Part shown: piece by piece, positions 25,389 to 34,963 of the stretch
Position numbering within the stretch: the stretch's first letter is position 1
Layout of the letters: every line of letters begins with the position of its first letter
Assembly (NCBI GenBank): GCA_037147175.1
Contig: JBAWVS010000003.1
Location: 35,503 to 99,502 of the forward strand
DNA: 64,000 nt
DNA from: a bacterium
Lineage (GTDB): Bacteria > Cyanobacteriota > Vampirovibrionia > Gastranaerophilales > UBA9971
Direction of reading: 5' to 3'
Notes under the pieces: model-generated
Database searches by the model: none
What the model saw: the letters and a program-made list of their open reading frames with translations, nothing else
Told to the model about the DNA's origin: nothing
Program-made: the position numbers and the translations under genes

Positions 25389-26747
25389 TTATTCTGCTGT
25401 TTTTACCAGTTCTTTTTCAGGCTCATTAAATTGGGCAATCGCTGATCCATGAGCTGTCTTACCCCAATCCATTGTTCTCTTGGAAAAGATTATCTTGAAT
25501 ATAATAAATGAAACAACAGGAACCCATACTATAAACATATAAAATATAGTTTCAGCCGCTTGTTTAGCTGCATCTAAAAGAGAAAGCCTTTTATATTTTC
25601 TTAAACTGTATATCAAGCCTGAAATAAAGAACAAAGCTATGGCAGGAATGATTGATAAAGTGACAAGAATGTTGTTTTCAATCCCTTTTATAAATTTAAA
25701 TCCTTGAATACAATATTCTGAAACAAGCCATATAGGCAAAATAAATTCGGCTATATACGCCCACATATCAACACTTACCCTGAATGAAATTTCTTTTGAG
25801 AACATTACATCAAGGAAATAGTCCAGATATCTTCTTATGCTTCCCTCTACCCATCTTCTTCTTTGTCTTAAAAGAGGTAAAAAGGTTATTACACCCTCTT
25901 CATAAACACTTACATCAGGACATAATCTTATATCCCAACCTTTTAAATGAAGTCGCGTTGAAATATCCAGATCATCCGTTAAAGTAAAATTATTCCAGCC
26001 GCCTATATCAAGAAGTGCCTGTTTTTTGATAAGCTGACCATTTCCTCTTAACTCAACAGCACCTTTAATACAGTCTCTTCCAAGCTGAAAATGTGTATCG
26101 AGAGCATATTCATTGTCCTGACATCTTGTTAACAGGTTAAAATCTTTATTGCTGATTATTTTTCTTGCCTGAACTGCACCAACATCAGGGTCTGAAAGGT
26201 ATGTAATAATTTTTTTCAGAAAATTAGGCTTAACTCTTGCATCGGCATCAAATACACAAATCACTTCCCCTTTTGTTACGGGCAAAATCTCGTTTAAAAC
26301 TGCTGATTTCCCGGGAAAAGCATCTTTATCCCTGATATGACATTTTAAATTTTCATATTCAGCGGACAATTTTTCAAGGACTTTTGCGGTATTGTCAGTA
26401 CTTCTGTCATCTATAACAATAATTTCGAAACTTTCATAATCTAACAAAAGAATATTGTCTATTGTGTCTTTTATAACAAATTCTTCGTTATGTGCAGGAA
26501 TTAAAATACTTACAAAGGGCTTATATTCTCTTTTTTCAGCTTCTATTTTTTCAAAAAGCCCTTTTTTAATCAGTTTTCGTTTTTTTCTTTTCTGATGATA
26601 CTGCGCTGCCTGAATTAAAAGAGTATATAAAACCATACCACCAAGTAATATATAAATTGGCGAGGGGATCGGGATATATTTTTGTAAAATTATCAATATA
26701 GCCCAGGACAGTATAATTAATATTCCCAATACAAATCTGTCCTTCAA
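25389..26747 (-). CDS. Membrane glycosyltransferase family 2 (BcsA/hyaluronan-synthase-like)
   Basis: 452 aa. Two N-terminal membrane segments, a cytoplasmic GT2 domain and several C-terminal membrane segments. All processive GT2 signatures are kept: VIDDRSTDN (112-119), FDADAR (D167, D169), TLTDDLD (256-261) and QRRRW (295-299). Such enzymes build or extrude a polysaccharide or glycosylate a lipid; the product cannot be told. TTG start with GAGG eight bases upstream. It lies in a row with a GT28-type transferase and an MFS transporter, so lipid or surface glycan synthesis is likely. Confidence 0.88.
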   Translation of the reverse strand: MKDRFVLGILIILSWAILIILQKYIPIPSPIYILLGGMVLYTLLIQAAQYHQKRKKRKLIKKGLFEKIEAEKREYKPFVSILIPAHNEEFVIKDTIDNILLLDYESFEIIVIDDRSTDNTAKVLEKLSAEYENLKCHIRDKDAFPGKSAVLNEILPVTKGEVICVFDADARVKPNFLKKIITYLSDPDVGAVQARKIISNKDFNLLTRCQDNEYALDTHFQLGRDCIKGAVELRGNGQLIKKQALLDIGGWNNFTLTDDLDISTRLHLKGWDIRLCPDVSVYEEGVITFLPLLRQRRRWVEGSIRRYLDYFLDVMFSKEISFRVSVDMWAYIAEFILPIWLVSEYCIQGFKFIKGIENNILVTLSIIPAIALFFISGLIYSLRKYKRLSLLDAAKQAAETIFYMFIVWVPVVSFIIFKIIFSKRTMDWGKTAHGSAIAQFNEPEKELVKTAE

Positions 26748-26796
26748 ATCTTTTTCCTCAAAATTTATTTATACATTTAATTAATTGTAGCATTTA

Positions 26797-27984
26797 CTAA
26801 TAATATTGCAATCTTGAGGAGTATTCTCTTAAAACTTCTGCCGCTTTTTTGCTTCCCTGAATTTTTTTCGCCATTTCCTTGAATTTTTCGGCATTTCGCT
26901 TATATTTTGGATCATAAATTATTGTTTTTACCGCTTCAGCAAGTTTTTCAGGCAAAAGTTCTTCATAGCTTAGAGTTATAGCTACTTCCATTTCGCTCAT
27001 TCGCGATGCATTATTTTCCTGTTCAGTTTGTTTTGCATCCGGAACAATGACCGAAGCCTTGCCAAGCGTCAAAAGTTCCATTGCTGTACTGTGTCCTGCC
27101 TGAGTTATAACCACATCAGAAGCTTTTAAATAGGGCGCTATGTTCGGAACCATTGCTTTTATTTTCAAATTATCGGGAACGTCCTCAACTTCAAAACTTG
27201 TAAACACATCAAAATGGACATCTGGCATAATTTTAGCCGCCTCAATAACATAGTCAAGAAGAGGTCTTCTATACTCGTGTCCCCCTAGAGTAACAACCAC
27301 ATATTTATCATTTGGCTTGTCTATAGGTATAATTTCATTATCTTCAAAGGAAACAAGGGGACCGACAAATCTTGTCCGCTTCTTAACCTTGAAATTATGG
27401 CTTAAATTTGGCAAACAAACCGTATAAGGCGGAGGAAAATCAGGAATCATAATTTCTTCAGAAGAACTGAGCCAGGTTTTCATAACCCAGTCAAAAGATC
27501 TCCCGAATACCCTTACTAAAGCAGTATCCTGCTCGAAAAACGGATAAAAAGCGCTCTGGTTGGTTATAACGACACAAGGAAGTCCTAATTTGTCTGCCGC
27601 CATAACAGGCGCAAGCCTTCCGTCTGCAACAACACACGAAGCCCTACTGTCTCTTATTATCTCTATTTCTTTTTTTACAATACTGTTGAACGTATAAGCC
27701 CAAGTATGATTTTTTATTATGGTTTTTTTAACGTCAAATTCTCCTTGTTCACCAACGAGCTTCAACTCCTGAGGCAACTCAATGCAAGGATAACCGGCAT
27801 ATTTAAATCTTTCTAAAGCATAACTGTAAGTTCCAACCAATATTTCGTTTCCGGGGAATTGGCGTGCAATAGCCATAGCTCTGCTTGAATGCCCATAACC
27901 TTCGCTGCTTATCGAAAGATAAACTTTATGAGAAGGATTTAATTTTTTTTTCTTTAAAAATTTATATGCATTAAAGAATGACAC
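26797..27984 (-). CDS. Glycosyltransferase of the MurG/GT28 type
   Basis: 395 aa, GT-B fold. N-terminal loop LSISSEGYGHSSRAMAIA resembles the GxGHxxR acceptor loop of the MurG and diacylglycerol glycosyltransferase group. The C-terminal nucleotide-sugar site is VVITQAGHSTAMELLTLGKASVIVPDAKQTEQENNA. Probably transfers a sugar to a lipid or lipid-linked acceptor at the membrane. The GTG start lacks a close ribosome binding site; GGAG is 14 bases away, so the true start is uncertain. Confidence 0.82.
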   Translation of the reverse strand: MSFFNAYKFLKKKKLNPSHKVYLSISSEGYGHSSRAMAIARQFPGNEILVGTYSYALERFKYAGYPCIELPQELKLVGEQGEFDVKKTIIKNHTWAYTFNSIVKKEIEIIRDSRASCVVADGRLAPVMAADKLGLPCVVITNQSAFYPFFEQDTALVRVFGRSFDWVMKTWLSSSEEIMIPDFPPPYTVCLPNLSHNFKVKKRTRFVGPLVSFEDNEIIPIDKPNDKYVVVTLGGHEYRRPLLDYVIEAAKIMPDVHFDVFTSFEVEDVPDNLKIKAMVPNIAPYLKASDVVITQAGHSTAMELLTLGKASVIVPDAKQTEQENNASRMSEMEVAITLSYEELLPEKLAEAVKTIIYDPKYKRNAEKFKEMAKKIQGSKKAAEVLREYSSRLQYY

Positions 27985-28015
27985 TTTTAAATTTTAACTC
28001 CATGAAGTTCTTTTT

Positions 28016-29389
28016 TTACTCAGTTTTCTCTCTATTTTTTAAAATACCCCAAACACCAAATAGCGCAACAGGAATTCCAACCAAAAATAAAATTTTAACA
28101 ACTCCAATTAAATCCGCAGCATAAGCTGCTATTATAATCGGTAAAGTTGAAGAAGTACTAAGTAATGTAAACTGGACCCCAAAAACTTTTCCTCGCATAG
28201 ATTCAGGCACTTGTGTATGCAAAATTGTTTGAACAGGAATGGCTGACATCGCACATCCAAATCCTAATAAAGCTGCGAAAACATAACAATATACCATTCT
28301 TAAAGTAAATTTAACTGCCTCAAAATAAATTCCTGCAATGTGTCCTTCCGGAATAATTACATGTAAACCCTGAGGAATAAGTTTTAAAGCTGTTAAAAAT
28401 ACCAGACTCACTCCTATAATAGTAAAACCCGTAAAAGTCGTGAGAAGTTTTTTTTGTTTTTTAAAGAATTTACCTACTATTAATGAACCAATAACCATCC
28501 CCAATCCGCTGAAGGCAACTATATAAACAAACTTTTGAGCTCCGAGTGCGAGTTGGTTAGGATAAAGAATTTGCTGACTAATGCTTATCGAAAGAATACA
28601 GAGCATTACTATTATAGAAAACAATGCAGAAAGCTTTAACATGGCGTTTAAAACAATTGGATTGCTTTTTATATAAGCAAAGCCTTCTTTAAGTTCATCC
28701 GTAAACTCTTTAAAGGTCTTGTGCTGGTTTTTTTCGGCTTCTGTAGGTTTATATTTCAAAAACAAAAGAGATATTGTAGAAAGCACAAAAAGTGATGAAA
28801 TAGCTATATAAACTTCTTTAAGTCCAAAAATATTGATTAAAGGGTCTCCAAGAACGAATCCGAAAATAATTGATCCCATCATTGTAGCTGTAAAGAGTGA
28901 ATTTGCAGATAAAAGCTGGCTCTTTTTTACTGTTGTCGGGATTGTACTAGCTTCTGCAGGTACAAAAAATTGTGTTATGGCAGAAACAACAAAAGCAAGA
29001 GCGTAAATCCCAAACAATGATTTGCTAAACAAAGGCAATAATGCTATTAAAAAAGCTCTTGCGATGTTTGTAACAATAAGAATATGCTTTTTGTTCCATT
29101 TGTCTATAAAAACTCCGGCAACCGCAGTTAATAACACTGCAGGGATTGTAAATGCGACATACAATAAACTTTGAGGGGTAGTTGATGTAGAAATAAATTT
29201 GCTTGCTATCACAGCAACAAAAACCACAAAAATTACCCTGTCCGCAAGTTGAGAAAAAATCTGTGCTATCCATAACGCCAGAAAATTTTTATTTTTAAGT
29301 ACAGACCTGTACCCATCAGGTTTTATATGGTTATTTTCGTTTATTTCTTCTTTCACAGTTTCTTTTACTTCTTGATCTTTTGTCAACAT
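28016..29389 (-). CDS. MFS transporter
   Basis: 457 aa with about 12 hydrophobic segments and the MFS pattern between segments 2 and 3 (GVFIDKWNKKHILI) matching GxxxDrxgrr. Resembles the drug/siderophore exporter branch (MFS_3/EntS-like); the substrate is unknown. The hydrophilic N-terminus of about 30 residues is rich in Glu and Lys. Its ATG lies inside the end of recO with a seven-base overlap, and the glycosyltransferase genes follow, so all are probably one transcript. Confidence 0.88.
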   Translation of the reverse strand: MLTKDQEVKETVKEEINENNHIKPDGYRSVLKNKNFLALWIAQIFSQLADRVIFVVFVAVIASKFISTSTTPQSLLYVAFTIPAVLLTAVAGVFIDKWNKKHILIVTNIARAFLIALLPLFSKSLFGIYALAFVVSAITQFFVPAEASTIPTTVKKSQLLSANSLFTATMMGSIIFGFVLGDPLINIFGLKEVYIAISSLFVLSTISLLFLKYKPTEAEKNQHKTFKEFTDELKEGFAYIKSNPIVLNAMLKLSALFSIIVMLCILSISISQQILYPNQLALGAQKFVYIVAFSGLGMVIGSLIVGKFFKKQKKLLTTFTGFTIIGVSLVFLTALKLIPQGLHVIIPEGHIAGIYFEAVKFTLRMVYCYVFAALLGFGCAMSAIPVQTILHTQVPESMRGKVFGVQFTLLSTSSTLPIIIAAYAADLIGVVKILFLVGIPVALFGVWGILKNREKTE

Positions 29390-30141
29390 AACGCTTCAAT
29401 CATTTCCGGTGTTTTAAGTTTCTTATCCGACCTTACAGAAACATATTCCTTCATTATATTAAAACACGAATAGAGCAGTGTTCTGTCAAAACATTCCTTG
29501 TCTTCGGGGAAATCATATATTTGTGCATCTCTAAACACATTAAGATGTCTCTTGTCTATTTGCAAAGTTTTAGGGGTATTTGCATTGCAATCGCTGCAAA
29601 CAACTCCACCTGCTTCAGGGCTGATAAAATGATAACCGCCAAAATTATGCTCTGATTCATTACATTTTACGCATTGATTAATTTCTGCTGCATAACCGAT
29701 TGCTTCCATGAGCCTGAGTTTAAATCTAATAACTGTCCATAAAATTTCTTCTAGAGATGAAAAAATTGAAATATTTTTTAATGCTTCAAATGAAATATCA
29801 TAAATATTTTTGCAATTAGCATCGCTTTCAAGCCCAAAATTTGTTATAAGTTCAGCGCAATAAAAAGAATAAATAAGTTTCGTCATGTCATTGCGAAGAC
29901 TCGAAAAGCTTTCTACAACTTCTGCCTGACAAACTATATCCAGATTTCTTCCCTTTGCAAGAAGCAAATTATTCGCGATAAGAAGCTGCATTCTGCCGCC
30001 AAGAGTGCTTGAAGATTTTTTAACACCTTTTGCCACGCATCTGATTAATCCATGTTCCCTCGAGTACATGACCATAATTTTATCTGATTCGCCAAGAGTA
30101 TATGATTTTAAATTTATAGCCTGAGTTTTATAATTTGCCAT
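29383..30141 (-). CDS. recO: RecO, DNA repair protein
   Basis: 252 aa. N-terminal OB fold with YKTQAINLKSYTLGESDKIMVMYSREHGLI, then the helical part and the zinc knuckle NQCVKCNE...VVCSDCNA near 160-185. Works with RecR and RecF in loading RecA at single-strand gaps. No closer ribosome signals were checked; the start at MANYKTQ matches other RecO proteins. First gene of the long minus run that ends with hisD. Confidence 0.92.
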   Translation of the reverse strand: MANYKTQAINLKSYTLGESDKIMVMYSREHGLIRCVAKGVKKSSSTLGGRMQLLIANNLLLAKGRNLDIVCQAEVVESFSSLRNDMTKLIYSFYCAELITNFGLESDANCKNIYDISFEALKNISIFSSLEEILWTVIRFKLRLMEAIGYAAEINQCVKCNESEHNFGGYHFISPEAGGVVCSDCNANTPKTLQIDKRHLNVFRDAQIYDFPEDKECFDRTLLYSCFNIMKEYVSVRSDKKLKTPEMIEALC

Positions 30142-30342
30142 TTAATTTCTCAAAAAACATTTAATCTACTTAAATTCTAGCATAATTCAGATAAAAAATA
30201 TGATTTTTATAAGTTTATAAAGCAATTTGTACATAAACGAACGCTGGATTATTACAAAATGTAAAGATTTTATTTTTTGATATCAACTTTTATTTTTACA
30301 GTTGTTAAGCATAATGAGACTTAAAAAAGGAACATTAAAATA

Positions 30343-31545
30343 ATGAATATCACTAACAGTAATAAAATAACCATTGGTTTTAACGCAAATAAAATACCAT
30401 ATAACACAGCAAGACCGATAGAAGAAAGAATTAATAAAGCATCTGTTGTAGATATATACTGCCATAAATCTCCTGATGATGATACTTTAAGCTCAGCACA
30501 ACCACTTGCAAGATGGCTCAAATCAAAAAATAAAATTGCACGTGTCATAGCGGATGGTGATTTAAAAGGAAGCTATATAAGTGAGGATATTACTGTAACT
30601 TCACCAAAAATGCTGGGAACCAAAGGAGATCTTGCTATTATTGTTGATTTTAACGATTTATCAAGAGCCTCAACTGAAACAGCAAAATTACTGGAACAAT
30701 ATAAGCCCGAAAACATCGTCGGATTTGACCATCATACAACTAATGAAAATCCGGTAAAATCTTCCCCTAATGCGCCTATTTATATTGATACAACGGCAAA
30801 ATCCTGTTCAAGTATAATTTTTAGATTTTTTGAAAGTTTAAAAATAAAGCTTGATAACGAAAGTTTGTTAAATCTGTTTTGTGGAATGTCCGATGATTTC
30901 AAAAAATCGGGATTGGTTGATATTTCTTCGACAAAAATAAATAAAACGCCTAAAATGCTCGAACATCCGACATCTAAAGAAGTCTTTGAGCAGATAGAAA
31001 ACGCTCTGCCGGAAGGAGACAGGAATAAAATTATAAAGAACTTTAATATTCTTGAGAATTTAAACATTAAAGAAAAAGCTTTTCAAAACAAACTTTTTAC
31101 TGAAAAAATTCAGTTCAGCCCGAGTAAAAAACTGGCATACATAATTATAGAACCGCAAGACAAAGAATGGATAGATTTAGGACAGGATAATAAAGTAACC
31201 AGCCGCATTCTGGGTGATTTTAGACGGCGAATACTGGCAAATAATCCTGATGACAGCTTAATCTCTCCACAAATTAAAAATAAGCTAAATAATGTTCAGG
31301 CAGTAATCACGTTTTACAGAGGCTCAAAACAGTTGAACCCTGCCGATGATGTTTACCAGATGAGCATTCTTTCAAAAGACGATTCAGCAATGAAAATATC
31401 AACTAAAGCTCTAATGTTGGGAAACAAAGAATTTGATGCCGGCGGACACCCTAACCGCTGCGGAGGAAGGATATCTTCAATCGATGAACACAAATGCACT
31501 CATTTTGTAAAATGCTTTATTGATGCAGCTGAAGAAATTCTTTAA
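30343..31545 (+). CDS. DHH-family phosphoesterase (NrnA-like)
   Basis: 400 aa. The DHH catalytic motifs are present: VDIYCHKSPDDDTLSSA near 36-52, IVDFNDL, and GFDHHTTNENP near 126. Near the end DAGGHPNRCGGRIS matches the GGGHxxAaG motif of the DHHA1 domain. Members cleave short RNA or pAp, or cyclic dinucleotides; which applies here cannot be told. A preceding stretch of about 30 residues (ITNSNKITIGFNANKIPYN) is not part of the family. AAGGA is ten bases before the ATG. No partner gene. Confidence 0.85.
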   Translation: MNITNSNKITIGFNANKIPYNTARPIEERINKASVVDIYCHKSPDDDTLSSAQPLARWLKSKNKIARVIADGDLKGSYISEDITVTSPKMLGTKGDLAIIVDFNDLSRASTETAKLLEQYKPENIVGFDHHTTNENPVKSSPNAPIYIDTTAKSCSSIIFRFFESLKIKLDNESLLNLFCGMSDDFKKSGLVDISSTKINKTPKMLEHPTSKEVFEQIENALPEGDRNKIIKNFNILENLNIKEKAFQNKLFTEKIQFSPSKKLAYIIIEPQDKEWIDLGQDNKVTSRILGDFRRRILANNPDDSLISPQIKNKLNNVQAVITFYRGSKQLNPADDVYQMSILSKDDSAMKISTKALMLGNKEFDAGGHPNRCGGRISSIDEHKCTHFVKCFIDAAEEIL

Positions 31546-31586
31546 AACAAATCTAAACTCCACTCAATTCAAATATATTAATGCTT

Positions 31587-31609
31587 AAAAAAAAACCCGC
31601 ATGAGCGGG
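31587..31609 (-). terminator. Terminator of the 44-aa membrane protein gene
   Basis: CCCGC (31596-31600) pairs with GCGGG (31605-31609) around ATGA; on the minus strand nine T follow. Classic intrinsic terminator, oriented for a minus transcript only. Confidence 0.88.
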
Positions 31610-31702
31610 CAAATAAGTAGAGGTCAATTTGTTTCTATAAAAATTAAAAGAAGTAATTGGAATTTATTTTATAAATTAGTTTAATCTTTAATGTTTCGCT
31701 TA

Positions 31703-31837
31703 TTACTTTGCATTTTCATAATATCCGTTTGTTGAGTCAAAACCACTCTGAATTGTTGCTAAAAGCGGAATCATAACCAAAATAATCAATATAAAGGTAA
31801 TCAAAAAAAATGAAATTTTTTGAATCTCTTGTTGCAT
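31703..31837 (-). CDS. Small single-pass membrane protein, 44 aa
   Basis: ATG at 31837 to TAA at 31703, read by hand. A charged N-terminus (MQQEIQKI) leads into one strong hydrophobic segment (SFFLITFILIILVMIPLL), then a short polar tail ending YYENAK, so it should span the inner membrane once. GGA lies just before the ATG. It has its own promoter (31868-31896) and terminator (31587-31609), which makes an expressed gene likely. I do not recognise it. Confidence 0.65.
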   Translation of the reverse strand: MQQEIQKISFFLITFILIILVMIPLLATIQSGFDSTNGYYENAK

Positions 31838-31867
31838 ATTCCGGCACCCTATCTTAATCATATATTA

Positions 31868-31896
31868 ATTATAGACCTACTTTCTTAATATCACAA
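31868..31896 (-). promoter_or_regulatory. Promoter of the small membrane protein gene
   Basis: TTGTGA (31891-31896) and a perfect TATAAT (31868-31873) with 17-base spacing on the minus strand, about 30 bases before the ATG at 31837. Confidence 0.65.
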
Positions 31897-31961
31897 CAAT
31901 AGTTCCGATTTTAAGAAAAAATAACAAGAAATGTTACGTTAATAAACATTTTAATCAAATA

Positions 31962-31970
31962 TGATAAAAT
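31962..31970 (+). promoter_or_regulatory. Extended -10 giving a leaderless ubiX
   Basis: TGATAAAAT fits the extended -10 form and ends six bases before the ATG at 31977. No Shine-Dalgarno precedes that ATG. Confidence 0.5.
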
Positions 31971-31976
31971 TGTCTT

Positions 31977-32588
31977 ATGGACAAAAAAGAACCAATAACA
32001 CTTGCAATAACTGCTGCAAGCGGAATAATTTTCGGTATTCGAACCCTTGAGTTCCTTCTAAGAAATGATTACAAGGTCGAACTTATAATATCTTCAAAAG
32101 CTTATTATATATTCGAACAGGAACTCGGGATCGAAATTTCGCATGATAAAAATATTATTAAGGGGCAAATCCTCGATTATTTGGATATTGATCCGAATAT
32201 AGAAACTTTAAAAGTCTGGCTCGATGATGAAATATGGGCAAGTCCTGCCAGCGGGTCTTATAAATCAACGGGGATGATAATTGCACCTGCAAGCATGGCC
32301 TCTATTGCCTCTATTGCTTCAGGATTATCCGAAAATCTTATTTCACGCACAGCGGATGTTTCAATTAAAGAAGAAAGAACTCTGGTTATCTCTCCGAGAG
32401 AAACCCCTTTTAGCGCAATTCATCTTGAAAATATGCTGAAATTATCAAAATTAAGAGTAAAAATTGTTCCGCCTATCATTGGTTTTTACGGAAAAATCAA
32501 AACACTGGAGGATGGAATAGATTTTGTTGTCGGCAAAACATTGGACGCTGCCGGCATCCCCAACGATTTATATGAAAGATGGAGTTAG
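31977..32588 (+). CDS. ubiX: UbiX/Pad-type flavin prenyltransferase
   Basis: 203 aa flavoprotein that adds a dimethylallyl group to FMN to make the cofactor of UbiD decarboxylases. Seen: ITAASGIIFGIRTLEFLL at the FMN site, APASGSYKSTGMIIAPASMASIASIASG, SRTADVSIKEERTLVISPRETPFSAIHLENMLKL. No ubiD is in the window. It appears leaderless, with an extended -10 six bases ahead of the ATG. Confidence 0.93.
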   Translation: MDKKEPITLAITAASGIIFGIRTLEFLLRNDYKVELIISSKAYYIFEQELGIEISHDKNIIKGQILDYLDIDPNIETLKVWLDDEIWASPASGSYKSTGMIIAPASMASIASIASGLSENLISRTADVSIKEERTLVISPRETPFSAIHLENMLKLSKLRVKIVPPIIGFYGKIKTLEDGIDFVVGKTLDAAGIPNDLYERWS

Positions 32589-32602
32589 GACTTAAATATT
32601 TT

Positions 32603-33835
32603 TTATTTTATGGCATCAAAAATTCTAAACATTGGAAGATACATGCCAACGATTACAGCTCCGACCATTCCTCCAAGAAAAACCATCATTACCGGTTCTA
32701 AAAGAGAAGTTAATGATTCAACTCCTGATTCAACTTCAGAATCATAGAAATCAGCTATTTTTGTGAGCATTAAATCAAGTTCACCTGTTTCTTCACCTAT
32801 TGCAATCATTGACGTTACCATAGGCGGAAAAATTTCTGATTTTTCAAGCTGTTTATGAATCATTCCGCCCTGTTTAACTTCTTCTTTTACATCCCTGACA
32901 GCTTTTGCAAGCACAGCATTACCGGAGGATTCTTCCACAATCTCAAGAGAAGTTAAAATAGGAACACCGCTTTTTATTAATGTTCCAAAAGTTCTGGTAA
33001 ATCTAGCCACGGCGACTTTTTGCATAAGTCCTCCCGCAATGGGAAGCCCTAAAAAAAGTTTATCAAAAAAATATTTTCCTCTTTCAAGCGAATAAATTTT
33101 CTTAAATCCGTACCCCAAAAAGCCAAAACTAATTATTAAAAGCAAAGATCCCGGTGATCTTAAGAATTGACTTAAATTAATTAAAAATTGTGTATAAGCA
33201 GGCAGTTCACTTCCAAGACGGGAGAAAATCTCAGAAAATTTCGGAAGAATAACAGTAAGCATTACAAAGAATATTATAACTGCAAAAACGGAAACGACAG
33301 CAGGATAAGCCATAGCAGACTTGATTTTTGCAGAAAGCCTTGCCCTGTTCTCCATGAACAATGCAATACGGTTCATAACTTCATCCAAAACGCCGCCTGT
33401 TTCTCCTGCCTTAATCATACTGACAAAAAGCCTGTCAAAAACAGACGGATGCTTTCCAAACGCCTCGGAAAGGCTTATTCCCTGTTCAACATCATCTTTT
33501 ACCTGTTTTAAGATTTTTGCCAATTTAGGATTTTCTGTCTGCAAAGATAGTATATTAAGCGACCTCATCATTGCCACTCCTGCATTAACAAGCGCAGCAA
33601 ATTGCCTGCAAAAAACAACCAGATCTTTGAGACCAACGCCCATTATTTCAGCAAAAATTCCGTCCAACTCAAAATCCAATAAAGCTTTTTTATTATTATT
33701 AATTAATTCAAGTTCTATTACCCACAACCCCCTTTCAAAAAGTTGTGTTTGAGCATTCTCAATTGATTCAGCTATTACAACATTTTGATGCAAGGCTCCT
33801 TTTTCATCTCTAGCTTTATAGAGGAATTGAACCAT
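32603..33835 (-). CDS. pilC: PilC, type IV pilus inner-membrane platform protein
   Basis: 410 aa, the usual GspF/PilC length. Two repeated helical cytoplasmic domains each start like FCRQFAALVNAGVAMMRSL (about 75) and FTRTFGTLIKSGVPILTSL (about 275), with three membrane segments, one after each repeat and one at the C-terminus. Couples PilB and PilT to pilin assembly and retraction. AAGGAG before the ATG. Third motor gene of the operon, as in cyanobacteria. Confidence 0.95.
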   Translation of the reverse strand: MVQFLYKARDEKGALHQNVVIAESIENAQTQLFERGLWVIELELINNNKKALLDFELDGIFAEIMGVGLKDLVVFCRQFAALVNAGVAMMRSLNILSLQTENPKLAKILKQVKDDVEQGISLSEAFGKHPSVFDRLFVSMIKAGETGGVLDEVMNRIALFMENRARLSAKIKSAMAYPAVVSVFAVIIFFVMLTVILPKFSEIFSRLGSELPAYTQFLINLSQFLRSPGSLLLIISFGFLGYGFKKIYSLERGKYFFDKLFLGLPIAGGLMQKVAVARFTRTFGTLIKSGVPILTSLEIVEESSGNAVLAKAVRDVKEEVKQGGMIHKQLEKSEIFPPMVTSMIAIGEETGELDLMLTKIADFYDSEVESGVESLTSLLEPVMMVFLGGMVGAVIVGMYLPMFRIFDAIK

Positions 33836-33888
33836 CTCATACTCCTTGTAGTGGTTGAATTAATTATTTTATGATCTTTCGATATTTT

Positions 33889-34959
33889 TTACAGGGTGTT
33901 TTCAATCATACGTTTCAAATCATCTGGACGACTTGACTTTGTCATTGCATCTTCAAACGTAATCAGGTTTTTACCATAAAGTTCTTTAAGAGAAGCTTCC
34001 AGTGTCTGCATTTTATGAACACCGCCTGTTTGTATAGAAGAATATATCTGTACTGTTTTACCTTCTCTTATAAGGTTTGAAATAGCAGGAGTAACAACCA
34101 TTATTTCCTGAGCAAGAACTCGACCCTTTTTAGTGCCTTCCTGAGATATTTTTGGCAATAAAGTTTGGCTGAATACTCCGACTAAACTGTTTGAGAGCTG
34201 AATTCTTATTTGTTGCTGCTGTTCTGCGGGAAAAACGTCTACAATACGGTCAATTGTCTGGGAAGCAGAAGAGGTGTGAAGTGTTCCAAACACAAGGTGT
34301 CCGGTTTCTGCTGCGGTTAATGCAAGCGAAATTGTTTCAAGATCCCTCATCTCACCAACCAGAATAATATCGGGATCTTCCCTCAATGCCGCTCTTAGAG
34401 CATTGCTGAAACTTCTTGTATCATGACCGAGTTCTCTCTGGTGAATAACACTTCTTTTTGAATAATGCAAAAATTCTATAGGATCTTCAATAGTAATAAT
34501 ATGCTCAACCCTATTTGTATTTACGTAGTCAATCATTGCTGCAAGCGTTGTAGACTTACCGCTACCTGTAGGACCGGTTACGAGAACAAGCCCTCTGGGC
34601 TTTTCTGCAAAGTCTTTTACAACTTCAGGCAGTCCTAATTGGTCAAATGAAGGAATATCCGTGGTAATTGTCCTCAAAGCAGCTGCAAAGTGTCCTCTTT
34701 CTCTATAAACGTTAATCCTAAAACGCCCTATAGCCTCAACACCATAACTGCAATCGAGTTCCCAGTTTTGTTCAAGTGTTCTTCTTTGTTCGCTTGAAAG
34801 CATGCTGTATATTATTTTTTCAACATCATCCTTTGTTAAAGGCGGGTGATCTACCCTGAGTAGTTTCCCGTCAATTCTTATAATTGGAGGTAAACCTACA
34901 GAAATGTGCAAATCACTTGCTTTTTTAGCAAATACTAAATTCAATAACTGCTCAATCAT
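33889..34959 (-). CDS. pilT: PilT, pilus retraction ATPase
   Basis: 356 aa hexameric ATPase. Walker A GPTGSGKST, Asp box IITIEDPIEFLH, Walker B DIILVGEMRDLETI, His box TAAETGHLVFGTLHT, and the PilT-specific AIRNLIRE-like motif AISNLIREGK near the end. Powers retraction for twitching motility or DNA uptake. Four bases after pilB. Confidence 0.95.
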   Translation of the reverse strand: MIEQLLNLVFAKKASDLHISVGLPPIIRIDGKLLRVDHPPLTKDDVEKIIYSMLSSEQRRTLEQNWELDCSYGVEAIGRFRINVYRERGHFAAALRTITTDIPSFDQLGLPEVVKDFAEKPRGLVLVTGPTGSGKSTTLAAMIDYVNTNRVEHIITIEDPIEFLHYSKRSVIHQRELGHDTRSFSNALRAALREDPDIILVGEMRDLETISLALTAAETGHLVFGTLHTSSASQTIDRIVDVFPAEQQQQIRIQLSNSLVGVFSQTLLPKISQEGTKKGRVLAQEIMVVTPAISNLIREGKTVQIYSSIQTGGVHKMQTLEASLKELYGKNLITFEDAMTKSSRPDDLKRMIENTL

Positions 34960-34963
34960 AACT

